A stretch of 64,000 bases of DNA. Source: JACMQX01 sp044225675 (GTDB lineage: Bacteria > Pseudomonadota > Gammaproteobacteria > Burkholderiales > Burkholderiaceae_C). Of the stretch, positions 9,901-17,157 are shown piece by piece. The stretch is taken from NCBI GenBank assembly GCA_044225675.1, contig JBGAIH010000020.1, forward strand, positions 29,565-93,564, read 5' to 3'. The first letter of the stretch is position 1, and each line of letters starts with the position of its first letter. Both the position numbers and the translations under genes were made by a program. The notes beneath the pieces are model-generated. The model did no database searches. It saw nothing but the letters and a program-made list of their open reading frames with translations, and was not told the DNA's origin.

Positions 9901-10026
9901 GGCAGCCATGCGCAGTTCACCGCAGACGGCCGCGGCACGGCCACCATCCCCGGGGCCGCCTTGGTGAGCCAGCAGATTCCCAAACACAAGCAGCGCGACA
10001 TCCAGAATTCCATCAAGCGGATGTGA
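6994..10026 (+). CDS. Large protein of unknown function with a C-terminal HicA-like domain
   Basis: 1010 residues, not recognised as a whole. Residues 1-100 are Ser/Thr/Pro-rich and look disordered. Residues about 110-560 appear globular. Residues about 570-720 are helical and charged, with coiled-coil character (HDLVAKEQQRELDSLRKKI near 669-688). Residues about 780-935 are low complexity (STPVTVSTPVT near 845; Ser/Gly/Ala run near 888-908). The last 65 residues (from RFRDAIRVMQDLGLTLTRIK) resemble the HicA toxin fold: helix, strand, the signature GSH (His972), a strand ending in IPG, then a basic helix. No membrane segment or classical signal peptide is visible. Much of the middle, roughly 7,700-9,300, is less G+C-rich than flanking genes, suggesting transfer. 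A secreted effector is possible, given the disordered N-terminus, but unproven. Confidence 0.7.
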   Translation: MLSTLRHHTTISLPQATQLAPSSSTTSATDPGTHGETRSGRSVEVLPSQEPKARSAHAPSGEKDKIRPLSDRSVQAKHDGSTDPVPLPMDTKETIRARPIDTTPEPTLRGTSRLLERVRDSKESVDVDLQRDHLVMVGGQYLLHLDCEPGDFPLALRSDEYDLDTCKAIARELGARLVPGDDPEKPVAHYLIDRACPTSITSTRLFNLEFQDKVRDGEPIILKNGQVLFADGESLVADPELVPPRKLSDGKLLRTLILRGHYDYRIDHHGVDDPGIIVSPMQMPRHILMGRERETSESDVHRPIWRIGEDPEFIEPSSLTSDREKMKELAKKTSRGENRLGAKGFALPKPIWVTSAFPSHSMDDQYDIHLTMVQGPDSPALTHIEMEKIDQVALVPSIHLHRFLRLGNPLIIGKDVIGYWMGPYTNYWNSFRHIAIPMLSMVQQHIKISDIEDSVVVIMASDEYARGIPSVLLRMKIESASGDDVGASLYILDASNNQLDGALNVPIAAKNKKKGAANLYAVRPQLIRATLARPDDKKDSRAGLSQMGHHCTDPWHDPKVHLAYEILSVYDSTTTLALHDLADSMRTIVDEAVAALLDAGDDFSCSEAEQHDLLSTLDNYVQIRQALHAVRMEHVKALKARIVEARSLTSEDPSVTTNIAKEATHLCEQHDLVAKEQQRELDSLRKKIKSALHGCQSDATRSLLKMAVTTFQQSAAAQRGDIRQMSIAAMEKLAPRMGMATARTSPAVISIALKEGMPKSRREVDTSVVSILPPTASTPYSLSAQAFQDLMAQKIQELTLQKKLEPKEPLPPARVQRETKRHSTGPAPRTSVAQPIKQPLPKPATASTPVTVSTPVTAPEPPKPTREEEQAAKLQRHLDKQIERGSGLSSSQGSSGDSASGSASASRSPWHVSLASSGASAGSAPLSASASVSSITPAQKTKALQTPLKRFRDAIRVMQDLGLTLTRIKGSHAQFTADGRGTATIPGAALVSQQIPKHKQRDIQNSIKRM

Positions 10027-10056
10027 CCGTGGCGGCGCGCCGTCAGAGGGCGTCGT

Positions 10057-12885
10057 TTATCCAGCCCCCGTGTCATACCCCGCCGCCGGCAACAGCTGAT
10101 CGCCCCGCAGCCGCACCGCGCAGTACTTGAACTCGGGAATCTTGCCGAACGGATCGAGCGCGGCATTGGTCAGCAGATTGGCCGCCGCCTCGTGGTACGC
10201 GAAGGGGATGAACACCGCGCCGACGGGTGTGCCGTCGTCGCGGCGCAGATGCAGGCTGACCTCGCCGCGACGGCTCTGGACGGTCACGCGGTCGCCCGGC
10301 TGCAGGCCCAGCGCCTGCATGTCGGCCGCGTTCATGGACGCGGTAGCCATCGGCTCGATGGCGTCGAGCACCGTCGCGCGCCGCGTCATGCTCCCGGTGT
10401 GCCAGTGCTCCAGCTGGCGGCCGGTGATGAGCACGAAGGGGTAGTCGGCGTCGGGCCGCTCGTTGGCCGGAATGATGTCGGCCGGCACGAGCTTCACACG
10501 GCCATCGGGCGTGGGAAAGCGGTCGATGAACACCGTGGGCTGGCCTGGATCGTCGGCCGACAGGCAGGGATAGGTGACGCTCGACTCGCGCTCCAGCCGC
10601 TCCCAGGTGATGCCTTCGATGGCCGCATGCATGGCCTGGCGCATTTCCTCGTAGACCGCCGCCACGCCGCTCTCGGGGCCCGGGTAGTTCCAGGCCAGGC
10701 CCATGCCGCGCGCGATCTGCTGGATGATCCACAGGTCCGGCCGCGCGTCGCCTGGCGGCGCCAGGGCCCGCCGGCCCATCTGCACCATGCGGTCGGTGTT
10801 GCTCACGGTGCCGGTCTTCTCGGGCCAGGCGCTGGCGGGCAGCACCACGTCGGCCAGCCAGGCGGTCTCGGTCATGAAGATGTCCTGCACCACGAGGTGT
10901 TCGAGCGAGGCGAGCGCGTGGCGCGCGTGGTTCAGGTCCGGGTCGCTCATGGCCGGGTTCTCGCCCATGATGTACATGCCGCGCACCTTGTGCGGATCGC
11001 TGTCCGGCGCCAGCGCCTTGTGCATGATCTCCACCACGGTGTAGCCCGGCGCTTCGTCGAGCTTCACGCCCCAGAAGTCCTCGAACCAGCGGCGTGCCTC
11101 GGCGTTGTCCACGCGCTGGTAGTTGGGGAACATCATCGGGATCAGGCCCGCGTCGCTGGCACCCTGCACGTTGTTCTGCCCGCGCAGCGGGTGCAGGCCC
11201 GAGCCGGGCTTGCCGATCTGCCCGGTGACCGTGGCCAGCGCGATCAGGCAGCGCGCGTTGTCGGTGCCATGCACATGCTGGCTCACGCCCATGCCCCAGA
11301 GGATCATCGCGCCGCGCGCGCGGGCGAAGGCACGGGCCACCTCGCGCAGCGTGGCCGCCGGAATGCCGCAGATCGGCGCCATGGCCTCGGGGCTGTAGCC
11401 ACGCACGTTCTCGCGTAGCGCCTCGTAGTTGCTGGCACGCTCGCGGATGAAGGTCTCGTCGGCCAGGCCCTCCTCGATCACGGTGTGGATCAGCGCATTG
11501 AGCAGGGCCACGTCGGTGTCGGGCTTGAACTGCAGCGTGCGCCAGGCATGGCGGGCGATGTCGGTGACGCGCGGATCGGCCAGCACGATCTTCGTGCCGC
11601 GCTGCGCCGCGTTCTTCATCCAGGTCGCGGCCACCGGGTGGTTGGCCGTCGGGTTGGAGCCGATCACGAGGATCAGCTCCGCATGCTCGACGTCATGGAC
11701 CTGGTTGCTCACCGCGCCCGAGCCCACGCCCTCGAGCAGCGCCGCCACGCTGGAGGCATGGCACAGCCGGGTGCAGTGGTCGACGTTGTTGCTGCCGAAG
11801 CCGGTGCGCACGAGTTTCTGGAAGAGGTAGGCCTCCTCGTTGCTGCCCTTGGCGGAGCCGAAGCCCGAGAGCGACTTGGGACCGTGCGTGTCACGCAGAC
11901 GGGCCAGTCCGCCCGCGGCCAGCGCGAGCGCCTCCTCCCAGCTCGCCTCGCGGAACACCGCGCGCCAGCCGTCGGGGCGCGCGGCTTCGTCGGCGACCTT
12001 GGGCACGCCGGCCTTGCGGATCAGCGGCCGCGTGAGGCGCTGCGGATGGGCGACGTAGTCGAAGCCGAAGCGGCCCTTGACGCACAGGCGCCCATGATTG
12101 GCCGGCCCATCGCGGCCGGTCACGCTCACGATGCGCTCGTCCTTGACGCGGTAGGTCAGCTGGCAGCCCACGCCGCAGAAGGGGCAGACCGAGTCGACCT
12201 CGCGGTCCACCGCCTGCGCGCCGATCAGACTCTTGGGCATGAGCGCGCCGGTCGGGCAGGCCTGGACGCACTCGCCGCAGGCCACGCAGGTGCTCGCGCC
12301 CATCGGGTCTTCGAGGTCGAACACGATGCGGCTGTCGGCCCCGCGCCGCGCGTAGCCGATGACGTCGTTGACCTGCTCCTCGCGGCAGGCCCGCACGCAG
12401 CGCGTGCACTGGATGCAGGCGTCGAGGTTCACCGCCATGGCGGGATGGCTGAGGTCGGGCGCGGGCGCCTCGCGGCGCAGGGCGGCCAGCTCGGGGCGCG
12501 GCACCACCCCCAGGCGCCCGGCCCACTCGCTGAGTTCGCCATGCGGCTGCGCGGCATCGTCGCCGATCCATTTGTGGCCTGCGGCGGGCAGGTCCGCCAG
12601 CAGCATCTCCAGCACCATCGTCTGGCTCCTGCGCGCCCGCTCGCTGGTGGCACGCACCTGCATGCCGGCCGTGACGGTGCGGCAGCAGCTCGCGGCGAGC
12701 GCGCGTTCGCCCTCGACTTCGACCACGCAGGCACGGCAGTTGCCGTCGGGCCGCAAGCCGTCCTGGTAGCACAGGTGCGGAATCTCGGTGCCGGCGCGCC
12801 GCGCCGCCTGCAGGATGGTCTCGCCCTCGCGGGCCTCCACCGTGCGGCCGTCGAGCTCGAAGGCCAGCGTGTTCGGTGAGCTCAT
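10057..12885 (-). CDS. fdsA: NAD-dependent formate dehydrogenase, molybdenum catalytic subunit
   Basis: Cytoplasmic formate dehydrogenase alpha subunit, 942 residues, oxidising formate and feeding electrons through Fe-S clusters to the NADH-forming subunit. The N-terminus is a NuoG-like 2Fe-2S domain (LCYQDGLRPDGNCRACVVEV, then SCCRTV). Two 4Fe-4S motifs follow (CIQCTRCVRACREE, CVACGECVQACP), then the bis-molybdopterin 4Fe-4S motif CPFCGVGC and the Mo-ligand site RLCHASSVA with Cys near residue 375. Start at 12885 overlaps the stop of the upstream subunit gene (ATGA). No fdsC/fdhD or fdsD follows; the next gene is convergent and unrelated. Confidence 0.94.
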   Translation of the reverse strand: MSSPNTLAFELDGRTVEAREGETILQAARRAGTEIPHLCYQDGLRPDGNCRACVVEVEGERALAASCCRTVTAGMQVRATSERARRSQTMVLEMLLADLPAAGHKWIGDDAAQPHGELSEWAGRLGVVPRPELAALRREAPAPDLSHPAMAVNLDACIQCTRCVRACREEQVNDVIGYARRGADSRIVFDLEDPMGASTCVACGECVQACPTGALMPKSLIGAQAVDREVDSVCPFCGVGCQLTYRVKDERIVSVTGRDGPANHGRLCVKGRFGFDYVAHPQRLTRPLIRKAGVPKVADEAARPDGWRAVFREASWEEALALAAGGLARLRDTHGPKSLSGFGSAKGSNEEAYLFQKLVRTGFGSNNVDHCTRLCHASSVAALLEGVGSGAVSNQVHDVEHAELILVIGSNPTANHPVAATWMKNAAQRGTKIVLADPRVTDIARHAWRTLQFKPDTDVALLNALIHTVIEEGLADETFIRERASNYEALRENVRGYSPEAMAPICGIPAATLREVARAFARARGAMILWGMGVSQHVHGTDNARCLIALATVTGQIGKPGSGLHPLRGQNNVQGASDAGLIPMMFPNYQRVDNAEARRWFEDFWGVKLDEAPGYTVVEIMHKALAPDSDPHKVRGMYIMGENPAMSDPDLNHARHALASLEHLVVQDIFMTETAWLADVVLPASAWPEKTGTVSNTDRMVQMGRRALAPPGDARPDLWIIQQIARGMGLAWNYPGPESGVAAVYEEMRQAMHAAIEGITWERLERESSVTYPCLSADDPGQPTVFIDRFPTPDGRVKLVPADIIPANERPDADYPFVLITGRQLEHWHTGSMTRRATVLDAIEPMATASMNAADMQALGLQPGDRVTVQSRRGEVSLHLRRDDGTPVGAVFIPFAYHEAAANLLTNAALDPFGKIPEFKYCAVRLRGDQLLPAAGYDTGAG

Positions 12886-14837
12886 GCGCCCTCCCCCGCT
12901 GCGCCGATCTCGTGCGCAAAATGCGTCTGCACGCTGCGGATCGGATTGGGCGCGGCCTGGCCCAGTCCGCAGATCGAGGCGTCGCCCATGACCTGCGCCA
13001 GGTCCGACAGCGTGGCGTTGTCCCACAGGGGCGCGGCCATCAGCGCCGCCGCCTTGGCGGTACCGACGCGGCAGGGCGTGCATTGGCCGCAGCTCTCGTG
13101 CTCGAAGAAGCGCATCACGTTGAGCGCCGCGTCGCGCGCGCGGTCGCGGTGGCCCAGCACGATGACGGCGGCCGAGCCGATGAAGCAGCCATGCGGCTGC
13201 AGCGTGTCGAAGTCCAGCGGAATATCGCCCAGGCTCGCCGGCAGGATGCCGCCCGACGCACCGCCGGGCAGGTAGGCATGGAAGGTATGGCCCTCGGCCA
13301 TGCCGCCGCAGTACTCGTCGATCAGCTCGCGCACCGTGATGCCGGCCGGCGCGAGCTTGACGCCCGGCAGGCGCACGCGCCCGCTCACGCTGAACGAGCG
13401 CAGGCCCCTGCGGCCATGGCGGCCGAAACCGGCGAACCACTGCGGGCCGCGCTGCACGATGTCGCGCACCCAGTACAGCGTCTCGAAATTCTGCGCGAGC
13501 GTCGGACGGCCGAACAGGCCCACTTGGGCGATGTAGGGCGGCCGCAGGCGCGGCTCGCCGCGCCTGCCCTCGATGCTCTCGATCATGGCCGACTCCTCGC
13601 CGCAGATGTAGGCGCCCGCGCCACGGCGCAGCTCGATGTGCGGCAGCGGGCACGGGGGGTCCGCCTGCAGCGCGGCCAGCTCCGCGGCCAGCAGGGCACG
13701 CGCGTCGTGGTATTCGTCGCGCAGGTAGATGGTGCAGGCCTCGGTGCCGACCACCTGAGCGGCGATGAGCAGGCCTTCGAGGAAGCGGTGCGGGTCGCGC
13801 TCCAGGTAGGTGCGGTCCTTGAAGGTGCCGGGCTCGCCTTCGTCGATGTTCACCGCCATCAGGCGCGGCGCCGGCTGCTCGCGCACGATGCGCCATTTGC
13901 GCCCGGCCGGAAAGCCCGCACCGCCCAGCCCGCGCAGGCCCGCGTCCTCCAGCGCGCGCAGCACGGTCTCGGCGTCCTCCTCGCCGTTGACCAGCGCGGC
14001 CGCCAGCGAATAGCCGCCCTGCGCGCGGTACAGCGCATAGCCGGTGGCAGCAGGACGCGCACCTGCGAGGGCCTGCTTCGGCACCGGCCCCATTGCATGC
14101 GCGGCCGGCTCGAAAGGCGCCTGGGAGGGGCCTGGCGCGGCGTCGGCCTCTGCCGCACCGGCCGAGCCTGCAGGACCGGCCGAGGCCGCCGCTGCGTCAG
14201 CACCGGTGGCCCGTGCCGCCTCGTGGCCCTGGGGCGTTCGGCCTGCCCACGCCTGCACCGCCTCAAGCAGAAGGTCGGTCGTCGCGGCCGGCACGGCCTG
14301 CTGATGGACCAGCGCGGCCGGCGCCTGCTCGCAGCGGCCGATGCAGGGCGCAGGAATCACCCGGACCTGCGTGCCCAGCAAAGCCGGCAGCCGCGCCAGC
14401 AGCTCGCGCGCTCCGGCCAGCTCGCAGGCCAGACCGTCGCACACGCGCACGGTGAGGCCCGGCGCGTCCGCGTCGCCGCGCACGATCTCGAAGTGGTGGT
14501 AGAAGCTCGCCACCTCATGAACCTCGGCCATGGACAGCTTCATCTCATGGGCCAGCGCCACCAGATGGCGGTCGCGCAGGCAGCCCCAGGCGTCGTTGAG
14601 GCGATGCAGGTGCTCGATCAGCAGGTCGCGCCGGTGCCCGGCCGCCGGTGGCGGGCCGATCAGGGCCCGCACTTCGGCCAGCGAGGCCTCGTCGACCTGC
14701 CGGCCCTTGAGGCGGCTCTTGCGGCGGATGCGCTCGCGCATGCTGTCGGCCGTGGCAAACGCCACCGGCCGGGCGTCGGTCGTCGGTCCCGCAGGAGTCA
14801 TCGTGAAGCGCCGTTCCGGCACGGGCCGGACGGTCAT
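12882..14837 (-). CDS. fdsB: NAD-dependent formate dehydrogenase, fused NuoE-like/NuoF-like (gamma-beta) subunit
   Basis: A 651-residue fusion of the diaphorase subunits. Residues about 30-205 are NuoE-like (thioredoxin-fold 2Fe-2S ligands CDGLAC and CIGRC). An Ala/Gly/Pro-rich linker occupies about 209-262. The rest is NuoF-like: NADH/FMN motifs GLGGAGFPAGRKW and NIDEGEPGTFKDR, the GAGAYICGEESA segment, and the 4Fe-4S motif CGQCTPCRVGT with a later Cys in SICGLG. In Cupriavidus-type fds operons these are separate fdsG and fdsB genes. Start Met1 at 14837 or Met13 at 14801; neither has a strong ribosome binding site. Confidence 0.92.
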   Translation of the reverse strand: MTVRPVPERRFTMTPAGPTTDARPVAFATADSMRERIRRKSRLKGRQVDEASLAEVRALIGPPPAAGHRRDLLIEHLHRLNDAWGCLRDRHLVALAHEMKLSMAEVHEVASFYHHFEIVRGDADAPGLTVRVCDGLACELAGARELLARLPALLGTQVRVIPAPCIGRCEQAPAALVHQQAVPAATTDLLLEAVQAWAGRTPQGHEAARATGADAAAASAGPAGSAGAAEADAAPGPSQAPFEPAAHAMGPVPKQALAGARPAATGYALYRAQGGYSLAAALVNGEEDAETVLRALEDAGLRGLGGAGFPAGRKWRIVREQPAPRLMAVNIDEGEPGTFKDRTYLERDPHRFLEGLLIAAQVVGTEACTIYLRDEYHDARALLAAELAALQADPPCPLPHIELRRGAGAYICGEESAMIESIEGRRGEPRLRPPYIAQVGLFGRPTLAQNFETLYWVRDIVQRGPQWFAGFGRHGRRGLRSFSVSGRVRLPGVKLAPAGITVRELIDEYCGGMAEGHTFHAYLPGGASGGILPASLGDIPLDFDTLQPHGCFIGSAAVIVLGHRDRARDAALNVMRFFEHESCGQCTPCRVGTAKAAALMAAPLWDNATLSDLAQVMGDASICGLGQAAPNPIRSVQTHFAHEIGAAGEGA

Positions 14838-14857
14838 GGGGCAGTAGGAAGGCCGAC

Positions 14858-14886
14858 AGTGTGCGGCGTCAGACGCGGCCGGTCAA
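14858..14886 (-). promoter_or_regulatory. Candidate promoter of the fds operon
   Basis: Read on the minus strand: TTGACC (14886-14881), a 17-nt spacer, then CACACT (14863-14858). The -35 is close to consensus and the -10 is weak, as expected for an activated promoter. Transcription would start near 14851, giving a leader of only about 14 nt for the start at 14837 and about 50 nt for the start at 14801. Confidence 0.4.
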
Positions 14887-14905
14887 ATTGGATCGGGACA
14901 TGCCG

Positions 14906-14924
14906 CGATTCAGCAAATGAATCG
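14906..14924. promoter_or_regulatory. Candidate LysR operator upstream of the fds operon
   Basis: A perfect 7-bp inverted repeat, CGATTCA-N5-TGAATCG, containing the LysR-type T-N11-A arrangement. Its centre lies about 64 nt upstream of the start point predicted from the neighbouring promoter, the classical position of a LysR recognition site. The half-site TGAATCG recurs at 14962-14968 and 14980-14986 inside the tandem repeat. A LysR gene lies immediately upstream. Confidence 0.55.
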
Positions 14925-14952
14925 AAGCCGTTAATCAGAACGGCCGCCCGTC

Positions 14953-14988
14953 CAATGCTGCTGAATCGAGCAATGCTGCTGAATCGAG
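14953..14988. repeat. Perfect 18-bp tandem direct repeat (two copies)
   Basis: CAATGCTGCTGAATCGAG occurs twice in immediate succession (14953-14970 and 14971-14988). Each copy carries the TGAATCG half-site found in the palindrome at 14906-14924, so the duplication multiplies a likely regulator-binding half-site upstream of fds. Confidence 0.85.
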
Positions 14989-15007
14989 CGCACGTGCATC
15001 GGCGCTG

Positions 15008-15048
15008 CCTGCTCGGCGCCGACGCCGGCTCAATCGGCGCCGAGCAGG
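15008..15048. terminator. 15-bp perfect inverted repeat overlapping the end of the LysR gene
   Basis: Arms at 15008-15022 and 15034-15048 (CCTGCTCGGCGCCGA and its complement) around an 11-nt loop that contains the LysR stop codon at 15030-15032. This is a very stable hairpin but without a following T-run on either strand, so a factor-independent terminator is not certain. Its position fits separating LysR transcription from the fds leader. Confidence 0.5.
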
Positions 15049-15977
15049 CCCGAATGCGCGGCCGCGTCACGCAGCCAGGCCGGCTCCGCGGCCCAGGCGA
15101 GCGCCGCCTGCAGCGCCCGCGACGGCTGGACCGCCGCCTGCCGCATGAAGCCGATGGGCGTGCGCAGCTCGGGCGAGACCAGCGGCAGCGCCTCCAGCTC
15201 GCGCATGCCGCGCACCGCGCCGACCAGCGCGCCCGGCAGGACGCTGCACACCGAGCCGGCCGCCACGGCCTGCGCGAGCGTGAGGATGTCATTGGTCTCC
15301 ACCGCCGGCTGCACCGGGGCGCCGGCCGTGATGAAGGCGCTGTCGATCAGCGTGCGGTTGTGCATCGCGGGCGTGAGCAGCACCAGCGGACACCGCGCCG
15401 CGTCCTTCCAGCGCATGCGCGGCCCGATGCGCAGCTGGCGCGCCAGCGGACGGGCGGCACGGCGCAGCAGGAAGTAGTGCTCGGTGTACTGCGCGAGTGC
15501 CGCCAGCGGCGCGCCCTGCAGCGACATGCGCTCGGTGTAGCCGAGCGCCAGATCGAGCGAGAGGGTCTCCAGCCCGGACTCCAGCTCCGACGAGCTCATC
15601 GACAGCACGGTCGGCAGAATGCCCGGATGCCGCGCCTGCAGCGTCGCCGCGAAGCGCGCGAGCACGGGCATGGCCGTGGGCACCGCGCCCAGTCGCAGCG
15701 GGCCGCGCGGATGGCCGGCCTGGCTGCCCAGCTCCTGCTGCAGCAGGTTGGCCTCGTGCAGCATGCGCTGGGCGCTGGCGAGCACGCGGTCCCCCTCGGG
15801 CGTGAGGCCGGCATAGCTGCGCCCGCGCTTGACGATGACGACGCCGAACTCCTGCTCCAGCGCCTTGAGCGCATTGGACAGCGCCGGCTGGGTGATGTGG
15901 CAGGCCTGGGCGGCCCGGCCGAAGTGCCGGTGCTCGTTGAGCGCCACCAGGTAGCGCATGGAGGCCAGCAGGTTCAT
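15030..15977 (-). CDS. LysR-family transcriptional regulator, probable regulator of fds
   Basis: 315 residues, the usual LysR length. The winged helix-turn-helix is at residues 1-60: MRYLVALNEHRHFGRAAQAC, then H-I-T-Q-P-A-L-S-N-A-L-K-A-L-E-Q-E-F-G. A substrate-binding domain follows (PLRLGAVPTAMPVLARF onwards, with LDLALGYTE and SVLPGALVGAVRGM). It sits just upstream of and codirectional with the fds operon, as the LysR-type FdsR does in related bacteria, so control of formate oxidation is likely. Effector unknown. Its upstream gap to apbC is only 29 nt, so it may be partly cotranscribed with apbC. Confidence 0.88.
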   Translation of the reverse strand: MNLLASMRYLVALNEHRHFGRAAQACHITQPALSNALKALEQEFGVVIVKRGRSYAGLTPEGDRVLASAQRMLHEANLLQQELGSQAGHPRGPLRLGAVPTAMPVLARFAATLQARHPGILPTVLSMSSSELESGLETLSLDLALGYTERMSLQGAPLAALAQYTEHYFLLRRAARPLARQLRIGPRMRWKDAARCPLVLLTPAMHNRTLIDSAFITAGAPVQPAVETNDILTLAQAVAAGSVCSVLPGALVGAVRGMRELEALPLVSPELRTPIGFMRQAAVQPSRALQAALAWAAEPAWLRDAAAHSGLLGAD

Positions 15978-16006
15978 GGCACGCGCACTTTGCCGGCCGC
16001 CGGGGC

Positions 16007-17095
16007 TCAGGTGTTCTTCGACACCGTGATGGTCGGGAACTTGGCCGAGAAGTCCTTGGCCTTGGCCGCGATCTTGACCGCCACCTGGCGGGCCACGGCC
16101 TTGTAGATGCCCGCGACCTCGCCGTCAGGGTCGGCCACGACGGTGGGCCGGCCGCTGTCGGCCTGCAGGCGGATGGCGATGTCCAGCGGCAGCGCGCCCA
16201 GGTAGTCGGCGCCGAGTTCGGCCGCCATGCGCTTGCCGCCGTCCTGGCCGAAGATGTGCTCGACGTGGCCGCAGTTGCTGCACACGTGCACGGCCATGTT
16301 CTCGACGATGCCCAGGATCGGCACGCCGACCTTCTCGAACATGCGGATGCCCTTGCGCGCGTCCAGCAGCGCGATGTCCTGCGGCGTGGTGACGATGACC
16401 GCGCCCGTCATGGGCACGCGCTGGCTGAGCGTGAGCTGGATGTCGCCGGTGCCCGGCGGCATGTCGACGATGAGGTAGTCCAGGTCGCGCCAGTTGGTCT
16501 GGCGCAGCAGCTGCTCCAGCGCCTGCGTGGCCATGGGGCCGCGCCAGATCATGGCCTCGTCCTTGTCGACCAGGAAGCCGATGGACATGACCTGCACGCC
16601 GTGGTTCTCCAGCGGGTCCATGGTCTTGCCGTCGTCGGACTCGGGGCGGCCTTCGACGCCCATCATCATGGGCTGGCTCGGGCCGTAGATGTCGGCGTCG
16701 AGCAGGCCGACGCTGGCGCCTTCGGCCGCCAGCGCGAGCGCCAGGTTGACGGCCGTGGTGCTCTTGCCCACACCGCCCTTGCCCGAGGCCACGGCAATGA
16801 TGTTGCGCACGTTGGGCATGAGCGCCACGCCGCGCTGCACGCCGTGCGCGATGACGCGGGTGACGATGTTGACCGATACGTTGGCCACGCCCGGCACGGT
16901 GCGCGCGGCCGCCACCAGGGCCTTGCGCAGCGCCGCGTGCTGGCTCTTGGCGGGGTAGCCCAGTTCGATGTCGAAGGACACGTCGCCGCCGTCGACCTGC
17001 AGGTTCTTCAGAGCCCGGGTGGAGACGAAGTCCTTGCCGGTGTGGGGGTCCGTCACGGCCTGCAAGGCCTGCTGGAGCTGCTCGGGGGTTGCCAT
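16007..17095 (-). CDS. apbC: Mrp/ApbC-family P-loop Fe-S cluster carrier ATPase
   Basis: 362-residue cytoplasmic ATPase that delivers 4Fe-4S clusters to apo-proteins. The N-terminal MIP18/FeS-assembly domain spans residues 1-85 (LQVDGGDVSFDIELGYPAKS). The deviant Walker A motif is ASGKGGVGKSTTAVNLA near residues 103-119. The switch region reads LLDADIYGPSQP and the cluster-binding pair is CSNC in AVHVCSNCGHVEHIFG. Start MATPEQLQQAL at 17095. Placement near two Fe-S-rich formate dehydrogenases is suggestive, but the gene is housekeeping. Confidence 0.95.
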   Translation of the reverse strand: MATPEQLQQALQAVTDPHTGKDFVSTRALKNLQVDGGDVSFDIELGYPAKSQHAALRKALVAAARTVPGVANVSVNIVTRVIAHGVQRGVALMPNVRNIIAVASGKGGVGKSTTAVNLALALAAEGASVGLLDADIYGPSQPMMMGVEGRPESDDGKTMDPLENHGVQVMSIGFLVDKDEAMIWRGPMATQALEQLLRQTNWRDLDYLIVDMPPGTGDIQLTLSQRVPMTGAVIVTTPQDIALLDARKGIRMFEKVGVPILGIVENMAVHVCSNCGHVEHIFGQDGGKRMAAELGADYLGALPLDIAIRLQADSGRPTVVADPDGEVAGIYKAVARQVAVKIAAKAKDFSAKFPTITVSKNT

Positions 17096-17157
17096 GGAAA
17101 TGCCTTCGGGAATGTCTTGTCGGGGGGCTGCGGGGTTGGCGCAGTGTAGCGGGGCGG

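Noticed and set aside
12876..16106. 1076-codon plus-strand open frame
   Set aside because: It crosses fdsB, the intergenic region, the LysR gene and into apbC on the other strand; no recognisable domains and typical high-G+C shadow composition.
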